Of a stretch of 64,000 nt of DNA, positions 54,648 to 61,887 are shown in pieces (positions within the stretch are counted from its first letter, which is position 1; each line of letters begins with the position of its first letter). Made by a program: the position numbers and the translations under genes. Source of the stretch: Luteimonas sp. S4-F44 (lineage in GTDB: Bacteria > Pseudomonadota > Gammaproteobacteria > Xanthomonadales > Xanthomonadaceae); NCBI RefSeq assembly GCF_022637415.1, contig NZ_CP093340.1, positions 3,243,501 through 3,307,500 of the forward strand, written 5' to 3'. The notes under the pieces are model-generated. The model did no database searches, had not been told where the DNA came from, and was given only the letters and a program-made list of their open reading frames with translations.

Positions 54648-57600
54648 TTGAACGCCAGTCCGTCCCCCGCCTTCGCGGCGGCTCCTCTCCCGCCGCTGCG
54701 CGCGGCGATCACCGACGCCTGGACGCGCGATGAAACCCTGCATGTGCGCGAGCTGCTCGCGCAGGCGCGGCAGCCGGACGCCGACCGCGCCGCGATCCAG
54801 GCCACCGCCGCCGATCTGGTCCCCCGGGTGCGCCTGCGCGCTCAGGACCGCGGCGCGATCGAGGCCTTCATGCAGCAGTACGACCTCGGCAGCGAGGAAG
54901 GCGTGCTGCTGATGTGCGTGGCCGAGGCGCTGCTGCGCATTCCCGACCAGGACACCGCCGACAAGCTGATCCGCGACAAGCTCGGCGAGGCGGACTGGAA
55001 GAAGCACATGGGCCAGTCGGACTCGGTGCTGGTCAACGCCTCGACCTGGGGCCTGATGCTGACCGGCCAGCTGGTCGACCTGGCCGACGAGACCAAGCGC
55101 AACGTCCACGGCGCGTTCAAGCGGCTGGTCGGGCGCGTCGGCGAGCCGGTGATCCGGCTGGCGGTGCGCCAGGCGATGCGGATCATGGGCCACCAGTTCG
55201 TCATGGGGCGCACCATCGGCGAAGCGCTGACGCGCTCGCGCAAGGGCGCCAACGCCGCCTACCGCTACTCGTTCGACATGCTCGGCGAGGCCGCGCTGAC
55301 CCAGCGCGACGCCGACCGCTATCTGAAGGCCTACCAGGATGCGATCGACGCGATCGGCCGCTCGGGCCGCTTCAGCGACGAGATCGCCGCGCCGTCGATC
55401 TCGGTCAAGCTCTCGGCCCTGCATCCACGCTACGAACACGCCAAGCACGCGCGCGTGCTGGCCGAGCTGGCGCCGCGGCTGGGTGACCTGGCGCAGCGCG
55501 CGAAGGGCTATCGCATCGGCCTGACCGTCGACGCGGAAGAAAGCGACCGCCTGGAACTGTCGCTCGATGTCATCGAGGCCGCGCTGCGCACGCCGTCGCT
55601 GGCCGGCTGGGACGGCTTCGGCATCGTCGTGCAGGCCTACCAGAAGCGGGCGCCGTTCGTGATCGACTGGATCGCCGCACTCGCCCGCGATCTGGGCCGG
55701 CGCATCCCGGTGCGCCTGGTCAAGGGCGCGTACTGGGACAGCGAGGTCAAGCGCGCCCAGGTCGAGGGCCATCCGGGCTACCCGGTGTTCACGCGCAAGC
55801 CCAACACCGACGTCAGCTACCAGGCCAACGCGCGCCGCCTGCTGTCGGCGACCGACGCGATCTACCCGATGTTCGCCACCCACAACGCGCAGACCATCGC
55901 CGCGGTGCACCGCCTGGCCGGCACGCTGCTGGGCCCGCGCACCGCCGGCACGCCGTACCGCTTCGAGTTCCAGAAGCTGCACGGCATGGGCGACGACCTC
56001 TACGCCGAAGTCATTCCGGCCGACCGCCTCGACGTGCCGTGCCGGGTGTACGCCCCGGTCGGCTCGCACGAGGACCTGCTGCCGTACCTGGTGCGCCGCC
56101 TGCTCGAGAACGGCGCCAACTCCAGCTTCGTCAACCGGATCAGCGACGAAGACGTCGCGATTGACGACCTGATCCGCGATCCGGTCGAGGTTGTCGCCGG
56201 TTTCGCGTCCATTCCCCACCCCCGCATTCCGCTGCCGGTCGATCTCTACCGCAGCCAGTCCTTCGACAGGAGCAACTCCATGGGCGTCAACCTCGCCAAC
56301 GACGCGCAGCTCGCCACGCTCGCCGAGCAGATCCGCAGCGCGCCGACGTCGTGGTCGGCGACGCCGCTGGTGCCCGGCGCCACGGCGGCCGGCGCCAAGA
56401 CCGAGGTCACCAACCCCGCCGACCGCCGCGTGCGCGTGGGCGAGTGGATCGCCGCCGACACCGCCACGGTCGAACGCGCGCTGACCAACGCGGTCGCCGC
56501 GCAACCAGGCTGGGACGCCACGCCGGTCGCCTCGCGCGCGGCGATCCTCGAACACGCCGCCGACCTGCTCGAGCAGCGCATGCCGCAGTTCATCGCCCTG
56601 TGCACCCGCGAGGCCGGCAAGACGATTCCAGACGGCGTCGCCGAAGTCCGCGAGGCGGTGGATTTCCTGCGCTACTACGCCGGCCAGGCGCGCAGTGCAT
56701 TCGTGCCCGAAGCGCTGCCCGGCCCGACAGGTGAATCGAACGCGCTGCAGCTGTCGGGCCGCGGCGTGTTCGTGTGCATCAGCCCTTGGAACTTCCCGCT
56801 GGCGATCTTCGCCGGCCAGATCGCGGCCGCGCTGGCGGCCGGCAACAGCGTGATCGCCAAGCCCGCCGAGCAGACCACGCTGGTCGGCTTCGAGGCGGTG
56901 AAGCTGCTGCACGAAGCCGGCATCCCCAAGGACGTGTTGCAGTACCTGCCCGGCGACGGGGCCACCGTCGGCGCGGCGCTGACGTCAGACCCGCGCGTGG
57001 CCGGCGTCGCCTTCACCGGCTCGACCGATACTGCGCGCGCGATCAACCGCGCGCTCGCCGCGCGCGATGCCGCGATCGGCGTGCTGATCGCCGAGACCGG
57101 CGGCCAGAACGCGCTGATCGCCGACTCCTCGGCGCTGCCCGAGCAGTTGGTCAAGGACGCACTGGCCTCTGCCTTCACCTCCGCCGGCCAGCGCTGCTCG
57201 GCCGCGCGCGTGCTGTACGTGCAGGACGACATCGCCGACAAGGTGATCGGCATGATCGCCGGCGCGATGAAGGAACTGACCGTCGGCGACCCGGGGCTGC
57301 TGGCGACCGACATCGGCCCGGTGATCGATCCCGACGCGAAGGCGCTGCTCGACGAGCACGCCGCGCGGATGCAGGGCGCGGCCAAGCCGATCGCCGAGGC
57401 CCGGCTCGGGCCCGGCACCGAGCACGGCACGTTCTTTGCCCCGCGCGCCTGGGAACTGCAATCGCTGTCCCAGCTCACGCGCGAGAACTTCGGTCCCGCG
57501 CTGCACGTGATCCGCTGGAAGGGCGACCAGCTCGACGCGGTCGTCGACGCGATCAACGCGACCGGCTTCGGTCTGACGCTCGGCATCCACTCGCGCATCG

Positions 57601-57833
57601 ACGAGACCGTGGAGCGGATCATCCAGCGCGCGAAGGTCGGCAACATCTACGTCAACCGCAACCAGATCGGCGCCGTCGTCGGTGTGCAGCCGTTCGGCGG
57701 CCAGGGCCAGTCGGGCACCGGCCCCAAGGCCGGCGGCCCGCACTACCTGCCGCGCTTTGCGACCGAGAAGACCGTCACCATCAACACCACCGCCGCCGGC
57801 GGCAACGCCTCCCTGCTGACGTTGGGTGAGTGA
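54648..57833 (+). CDS. putA: bifunctional proline dehydrogenase / pyrroline-5-carboxylate dehydrogenase
   Basis: About 1061 residues. The proline dehydrogenase half runs to about 470: SVKLSALHPRYEHA, RLTVDAEESDRLELSLDVIE-like GLTVDAEESDRLELSL, PVRLVKGAYWDSEVK and FATHNAQTIAAV bind FAD. The aldehyde dehydrogenase half runs from about 560: FVCISPWNFPLAIFAGQIAA, NAD-binding VAFTGSTDTARAIN, GETGGQN-like AETGGQNALIADSSALPEQ, then C850 in SAGQRCSAARVL. The N-terminal ribbon-helix-helix DNA-binding domain of E. coli PutA is absent. The start is uncertain: TTG 54648 or GTG 54639. It oxidises proline to glutamate, feeding electrons to quinone. It lies next to the terminal oxidase genes but on the other strand. 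Confidence 0.93.
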   Translation: MNASPSPAFAAAPLPPLRAAITDAWTRDETLHVRELLAQARQPDADRAAIQATAADLVPRVRLRAQDRGAIEAFMQQYDLGSEEGVLLMCVAEALLRIPDQDTADKLIRDKLGEADWKKHMGQSDSVLVNASTWGLMLTGQLVDLADETKRNVHGAFKRLVGRVGEPVIRLAVRQAMRIMGHQFVMGRTIGEALTRSRKGANAAYRYSFDMLGEAALTQRDADRYLKAYQDAIDAIGRSGRFSDEIAAPSISVKLSALHPRYEHAKHARVLAELAPRLGDLAQRAKGYRIGLTVDAEESDRLELSLDVIEAALRTPSLAGWDGFGIVVQAYQKRAPFVIDWIAALARDLGRRIPVRLVKGAYWDSEVKRAQVEGHPGYPVFTRKPNTDVSYQANARRLLSATDAIYPMFATHNAQTIAAVHRLAGTLLGPRTAGTPYRFEFQKLHGMGDDLYAEVIPADRLDVPCRVYAPVGSHEDLLPYLVRRLLENGANSSFVNRISDEDVAIDDLIRDPVEVVAGFASIPHPRIPLPVDLYRSQSFDRSNSMGVNLANDAQLATLAEQIRSAPTSWSATPLVPGATAAGAKTEVTNPADRRVRVGEWIAADTATVERALTNAVAAQPGWDATPVASRAAILEHAADLLEQRMPQFIALCTREAGKTIPDGVAEVREAVDFLRYYAGQARSAFVPEALPGPTGESNALQLSGRGVFVCISPWNFPLAIFAGQIAAALAAGNSVIAKPAEQTTLVGFEAVKLLHEAGIPKDVLQYLPGDGATVGAALTSDPRVAGVAFTGSTDTARAINRALAARDAAIGVLIAETGGQNALIADSSALPEQLVKDALASAFTSAGQRCSAARVLYVQDDIADKVIGMIAGAMKELTVGDPGLLATDIGPVIDPDAKALLDEHAARMQGAAKPIAEARLGPGTEHGTFFAPRAWELQSLSQLTRENFGPALHVIRWKGDQLDAVVDAINATGFGLTLGIHSRIDETVERIIQRAKVGNIYVNRNQIGAVVGVQPFGGQGQSGTGPKAGGPHYLPRFATEKTVTINTTAAGGNASLLTLGE

Positions 57834-57841
57834 GCGCGTTT

Positions 57842-57968
57842 ACGAAGCACTGCTTCGTGCGCGAAACGAACGCCCGCCGTGCGACGGCGGGCCGGATGAG
57901 TAGCCGCGGCTTGCGCGGCATGCCGCGCGCGGCTGCGAACGCCCGCCATGCTTTGGCGGGCCGGATGA
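57842..57968. repeat. cluster of hairpins with two 30-base direct repeats (BIME-like)
   Basis: ACGAAGCA (57842-57849) and TGCTTCGT (57851-57858) form a perfect hairpin. Two units follow with GCCCGCC, 7 variable bases, GGCGGGC then CGGATGA: stems at 57872-57878/57886-57892 and 57941-57947/57955-57961, 69 bases apart. Another inverted repeat (AGCCGCG / CGCGGCT) lies between. Arrays of this type protect mRNA ends or block transcription; they sit directly after putA. Confidence 0.65.
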
Positions 57969-57993
57969 ATGAAGCGCTGGCCATCGCCGCGCA

Positions 57994-58058
57994 GCTCACC
58001 TCCCCCGCTCGTGGGGGAAGTCGGCGCGCATAGCGCGCCGGGCGGGGGCACGGGCCGT
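57994..58058 (-). repeat. dispersed double-hairpin intergenic repeat, copy C (inverted)
   Basis: Reads on the minus strand as the same element as copy B. Stems: CGGCGCGC / GCGCGCCG around 58021-58040, and CTCCCCC / GGGGGAA at about 57999-58018. It lies between the convergent putA and polysaccharide deacetylase genes, just after the BIME-like cluster. Confidence 0.7.
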
Positions 58059-58122
58059 CCAGCAAAAGCCGCACAGCGCGCGCGTCACCTCCCTAACAAC
58101 GCGGGGAACGCATCAGTCATCC

Positions 58123-58920
58123 TCACCGCGCGGAGTCGTCGGCCCCATCCGCCGGCGCAGCCGGCAGCACCGTCCGCAGCCCGCGGGCCTGCAGCCGCGC
58201 GAGCACCCCGGCGACCATCTCGACGTTACGGCCATGGCGCGCGCCCTCGTGCAGCAACACGATCGCGCCTGGTGCCAGGTCGGCATCGATGCGCGCGACG
58301 ACCTTCGCCGTGTCGCGCTCCACCGCGTCGAAGCCGCGCGCGCTCCAGGCCACGCGCGCCAGCCCGGCGTCGCGCAATGGGGCATGCACGAACGGATTGG
58401 TGTGGCCGACCACCGAGCGAAACCACACCGGCGCCAGCCCGGCGACCGTTGTCAGCGTGCGCTGGCAATCCGCGATTTCGCGCCGCATCCGCGCCGGCCC
58501 CAGTGCCCAGAACCGGGTTTGCGGATGCTGCTGGGTGTGGTTGCCGATGCCGTGGCCGCGCGCGACGATCTCGCGCACCAACGCCGGACGCGCGGCCGCG
58601 CGTTCGCCCACGAGGAAGAACGTCGCCCGCGCCGCGTGCGCATCGAGCAGGTCGAGCAGCGGCCGGGTGTCGTCCGAGGGACCGTCATCGATGGTCAGCC
58701 AGACACCGGTCTCGCCCTCGGGCAGGCGGCGGAGCACCGGCCCGTACAGCGGCGAACCAGGCGCCAGCACACCCCACAGGCACAGCGCATGGCTGGCCAA
58801 CAGCAGCGGCAAGCCGACCTGCCAGCCCCATTGCCACCACATCCACGCGACCAGCGCCTGGGAGGCGAGCAACAGCGGCAGCCACAGGTGCGGGCGACGG
58901 GGCGGACGGTGCGGCGACAT
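58123..58920 (-). CDS. polysaccharide deacetylase family protein (NodB domain)
   Basis: A 265-residue protein with two N-terminal membrane segments (LWLPLLLASQALVAWMWW and QVGLPLLLASHALCLWG) and a NodB-homology domain. VWLTIDDGPSDDTRPLLD is motif 1 with the catalytic and metal Asp; IGNHTQQHPQTRF is motif 2 (H-x3-H zinc site with Thr in place of Ser); FRSVVGHTNP is motif 3 and IVLLHEGARHG motif 5. All metal ligands are kept, so it may deacetylate a carbohydrate or transport intermediate at the membrane. ATG 58920 is chosen; in-frame ATG 58935 is an alternative. Confidence 0.88.
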   Translation of the reverse strand: MSPHRPPRRPHLWLPLLLASQALVAWMWWQWGWQVGLPLLLASHALCLWGVLAPGSPLYGPVLRRLPEGETGVWLTIDDGPSDDTRPLLDLLDAHAARATFFLVGERAAARPALVREIVARGHGIGNHTQQHPQTRFWALGPARMRREIADCQRTLTTVAGLAPVWFRSVVGHTNPFVHAPLRDAGLARVAWSARGFDAVERDTAKVVARIDADLAPGAIVLLHEGARHGRNVEMVAGVLARLQARGLRTVLPAAPADGADDSAR

Positions 58921-59049
58921 GGCGCGCATCATGCCATCGCGGCCGCCGCGCACCGCAGCATTCCGCCGGCGCGACCACCGGTCGCGGGCTTGCGTTGGCG
59001 GCCCCGCGCTACCATGTCGGTCTTCCCGCCTGTTCCAGGATGTTCTGCC

Positions 59050-59979
59050 ATGTCCCTCGACCCCGCCCTCCGCACCCGCATCGAGACCCTGCTGCAGGGC
59101 AACCGCGCCGTGCTGTTCATGAAGGGCTCGCCGATGGCGCCGCAGTGCGGGTTCTCGGCCAAGGCCGTGTCCGCGCTCGACGCGGTCGGCGTCGACTATG
59201 CCCACGTCAATGTGCTGGAAGACGGCGAGATCCGCGAAGGCATCAAGGTCTATGGCGAATGGCCGACGATCCCGCAGCTCTACGTCGACGGCGAACTGGT
59301 CGGCGGCAGCGACATCATCGAGCAGATGGCTGGCAGCGGCGAACTGCACGGGCTGTTCGGCGTCGAGGCCCCAGACCGCACGCCGCCGACGATCGCGATC
59401 ACGCCGGCTGCGCGCGAGATGATCGCCAAGGCGTTGGCCGATGCCGGCGGCGACTACGCACTGCAGATCGACATCGACCGCAATTTCCGCGCCCGCCTGC
59501 AGCTGGCACCGCGCAACCCGTCGGCGATCGTCAGCGACGTCGCCGGCCTGCTGGTGCAGTTCGACCTGGCCAGCGCGCGCCGCGCCGAAGGCCTGACGAT
59601 CGATTTCGCCGACGACATCCGTGGCCGGGGCCTGGTGATCGACAACCCCAACGCGCCCAAGTCGGTCCAGGAGATCGCCCCGACCGAGGCGGACGACCGG
59701 ATCGCCGCCGGCACGCTCACGCTGGTCGATGTCCGGCCTCCAGAGGAGCGCGCCACGGCCTCGGTCTCGCGTCCGTTCGAAGTCCTCGACGGCGACGGCA
59801 TCCAGCGGTTGCAAGCACTGCCCAAGGACACCCCGCTGGCGTTCCTGTGCCACCACGGCGGTCGCAGCCTCCAGGCCGCCGAGCACTTCCGCAATCAGGG
59901 CTTCACCCACGTCTACAACGTCACCGGCGGCATCGATGCCTGGAGCGACAGCGTCGACGGCGGCGTGCCGAAGTACTGA
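59050..59979 (+). CDS. grxD: Grx4-type monothiol glutaredoxin fused to A-type carrier-like and rhodanese domains
   Basis: A 309-residue cytosolic fusion. Residues 1-105 are a CGFS glutaredoxin (MAPQCGFSAKAV, C33; WPTIPQLYVDGELVGGSDI), which binds a 2Fe-2S cluster with glutathione. Residues of about 118-215 resemble the A-type (IscA/HesB) Fe-S carrier fold (AITPAAREMIAKALADA) but contain none of its three cysteines. Residues of about 225-309 are a rhodanese domain with the active Cys in FLCHHGGRS (C267) and NVTGGIDAWS. A family of Fe-S and sulfur handling is implied; this three-domain form is known in Xanthomonadaceae. ATG 59050 follows a weak ribosome site. Confidence 0.9.
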   Translation: MSLDPALRTRIETLLQGNRAVLFMKGSPMAPQCGFSAKAVSALDAVGVDYAHVNVLEDGEIREGIKVYGEWPTIPQLYVDGELVGGSDIIEQMAGSGELHGLFGVEAPDRTPPTIAITPAAREMIAKALADAGGDYALQIDIDRNFRARLQLAPRNPSAIVSDVAGLLVQFDLASARRAEGLTIDFADDIRGRGLVIDNPNAPKSVQEIAPTEADDRIAAGTLTLVDVRPPEERATASVSRPFEVLDGDGIQRLQALPKDTPLAFLCHHGGRSLQAAEHFRNQGFTHVYNVTGGIDAWSDSVDGGVPKY

Positions 59980-60317
59980 TTCAACAGCGGCGACCGCCTG
60001 CGTGAACGCAGGTAAGCGCCGCACATCCGGTGGGCATAGGCCGCGCCGAAGCGCCCCCATCCCAAGCGTCCACCCGTGAAGGGCGCAATGCCCCGCGTTG
60101 CGGGGAAGGCGGCAAACGCATCTGGCAGGTGCTGACCTCCTCCGCTTCGCGGGGTGAGGTCAGCGCGCTCAGCGCGCGGGTGCGGGCATGGCCCGCTGCC
60201 AGCGGCACGCCACTCAAGCTCGTCGCCGCACGGTCGATATCGCTTGCGATCAGTCGCAGTCCGCCACGGCGCCCCCGGCACGTGACGACCCCGGTTGCCT
60301 TTCGATGACGTGCCTCC
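59980..60317. repeat. intergenic repeat-rich gap (338 bases)
   Basis: No gene is seen. It holds CCCCGC / GCGGGG (60091-60096 / 60100-60105) and copy D of the dispersed repeat. The last 100 bases before the GGDEF gene are the only likely promoter space, but no clear -35/-10 pair is seen. Confidence 0.5.
60131..60193 (-). repeat. dispersed double-hairpin intergenic repeat, copy D (inverted)
   Basis: Same order as copy C. TGACCTC (60133-60139) and GAGGTCA (60155-60161) form a 7-base stem, then GCGCGCT / AGCGCGC around 60163-60177 with a one-base loop, then GGGTGCGGGCATGGCCCG. It lies between genes on the same strand, unlike the other three copies. Confidence 0.65.
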
Positions 60318-61826
60318 ATGCGGAAACCGTCCAATCCGTCCGATTCCCCCGTGCGTCCGACCGGCGCGCGTGGACGTGAGGGCGCGATCGGCTCGGAGGG
60401 ACTGGTCGCCTTGTTCGCGCAGGCCCATGCGCCGCATGCGCTGCTGATCGCCTTCGCCGACGGCGTCGCCGGCCTCCACGACGAGCTCGGCAGCCTCGGC
60501 CAGTACCTGCAATCAGCCTGCGCCAATAACGACTGGCCGGCCTACGGCCGCGCGATGCGGCAGCTGATCGACAAGTACATCCGCTTCGTCGATCTCGATG
60601 CGCCCGCACTGTCGGCCAGCGACCCTTCGACCCGCCTACGCGACCTGTTGCGCCAAACGCTCGGCATCGCCCTCGCGGCGTTGCTGCGCAACGAACCGGC
60701 GCTGTCGGAAGAAGCGCTCGCGCTGGCCAAGGCGTTCCGCACCACCGACGCCGGCGCGCCCGATCTCGATCGCCTGTCGCTGCGGCTCACCGACCTGTGC
60801 CGTCGCATCGACGTCCACGCCGAGGCTACCGAGGAGCAGGTCGGGCTGCTGATCGGCCTGTTCGACCTGCTGCTCGAGAACATCGGCGAATTGCTCGACG
60901 AAAAGAGCTGGCTGCATGGTCAGCTGACGCAGATCCGCGGCCTGCTCGCCGGGCCGCTGGACCGCGGCTCGATCGAGGAAGCGCGCGCAGAACTGCGCGA
61001 GGTGATCTACCGGCAGGGCGTTCTCAAACAGGGCATCGAGGCGTCCAAGGTCGCGATGAAGACGATGATGTCGACCTTCGTCGAGCGCCTGGACGGCATG
61101 GCCTTGCACACCGGCGAGTACCAGGACCGGTTGGCCGGGCATGCGCAACGGATCCGCGAGGCGCGCAGCATCGCCGGCCTCAGCACCGTCCTTGACCAGG
61201 TGCTCGACGACACCAGCCGGATCCAGGCGCAGGCGCTGCGCGCGCGCGACGACCTGATCGCCGCGCGGCGCGAGGTCGAGCAGAGCGAAAAGCGCATCCA
61301 CCAGTTGGAGCAGAAGCTGCGCGATGCCGCCGGACTGGCGCGTGAGGACGAGCTCACCTCCTGCTTGAACCGGCGCGGCTTCGACGAGGCCTTCGAGCGC
61401 GAGGCGCTGCGCGCGCGCGCGGACCGGCCGCTGTGCATGGCGCTGGTGGACCTGGACGACTTCCGCCGCCTCAACGCCACCCACGGCCACCTGGGCGGCG
61501 ACGCCGCGCTGCGCCATTTCGTCGACGTCGCCCGCCTCACCCTGCGCGACAACGACGTCCTGGGCCGCTTCGGCGGCGAAGAGTTCGTGATCATGATGCC
61601 GGCCACGACGCTCGCCCACGCCCTCGCCGCGCTGGCGCGCCTGCGCACCGTGCTCGTGCATCGGCCGGTCGTCCACGACGAGACCCGCATCGTGATCACC
61701 TTCAGCGCCGGCGTCGCACTGCGCCGACCGAACGAAACGCTCGAGTCACTGCTCAAGCGTGCCGACCTGGCGATGTACAGCGCCAAGCGCGCCGGCAAGG
61801 ACCGCGCGATGGCCGCGCAGGTGTGA
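60318..61826 (+). CDS. diguanylate cyclase with N-terminal helical domain
   Basis: A 502-residue cytosolic GGDEF protein that makes cyclic di-GMP from GTP. Residues of about 1-330 are helical with a coiled coil (about 300-345: RIQAQALRARDDLIAARREV). The GGDEF domain follows: ELTSCLNRRGFDEAFERE, then LCMALVDLDDFRRLNATHG with the metal-binding Asp. GGEEF at residues 419-423 is the active site, and RDND five residues earlier is an RxxD inhibitory (I-site) motif, so product inhibition is likely. No PAS, GAF or membrane segment is recognised; the signal it senses is unknown. It precedes the CbrA-like kinase gene by 61 bases. Confidence 0.9.
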   Translation: MRKPSNPSDSPVRPTGARGREGAIGSEGLVALFAQAHAPHALLIAFADGVAGLHDELGSLGQYLQSACANNDWPAYGRAMRQLIDKYIRFVDLDAPALSASDPSTRLRDLLRQTLGIALAALLRNEPALSEEALALAKAFRTTDAGAPDLDRLSLRLTDLCRRIDVHAEATEEQVGLLIGLFDLLLENIGELLDEKSWLHGQLTQIRGLLAGPLDRGSIEEARAELREVIYRQGVLKQGIEASKVAMKTMMSTFVERLDGMALHTGEYQDRLAGHAQRIREARSIAGLSTVLDQVLDDTSRIQAQALRARDDLIAARREVEQSEKRIHQLEQKLRDAAGLAREDELTSCLNRRGFDEAFEREALRARADRPLCMALVDLDDFRRLNATHGHLGGDAALRHFVDVARLTLRDNDVLGRFGGEEFVIMMPATTLAHALAALARLRTVLVHRPVVHDETRIVITFSAGVALRRPNETLESLLKRADLAMYSAKRAGKDRAMAAQV

Positions 61827-61887
61827 GCCGCGCGCGCCGCGGCGGGTCGGGAGGCTACACTCCCGCGATCGCGTCGAAGGATGTCGC

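Noticed and set aside
54405..56912. 835-codon open frame antisense to putA
   Set aside because: Low-complexity Arg/Ala/Gly peptide opposite an unmistakable PutA.
57842..58058. possible CRISPR array (repeated units after putA)
   Set aside because: Only two units, palindromic and with 7-base loops; no spacers of regular length and no cas genes.
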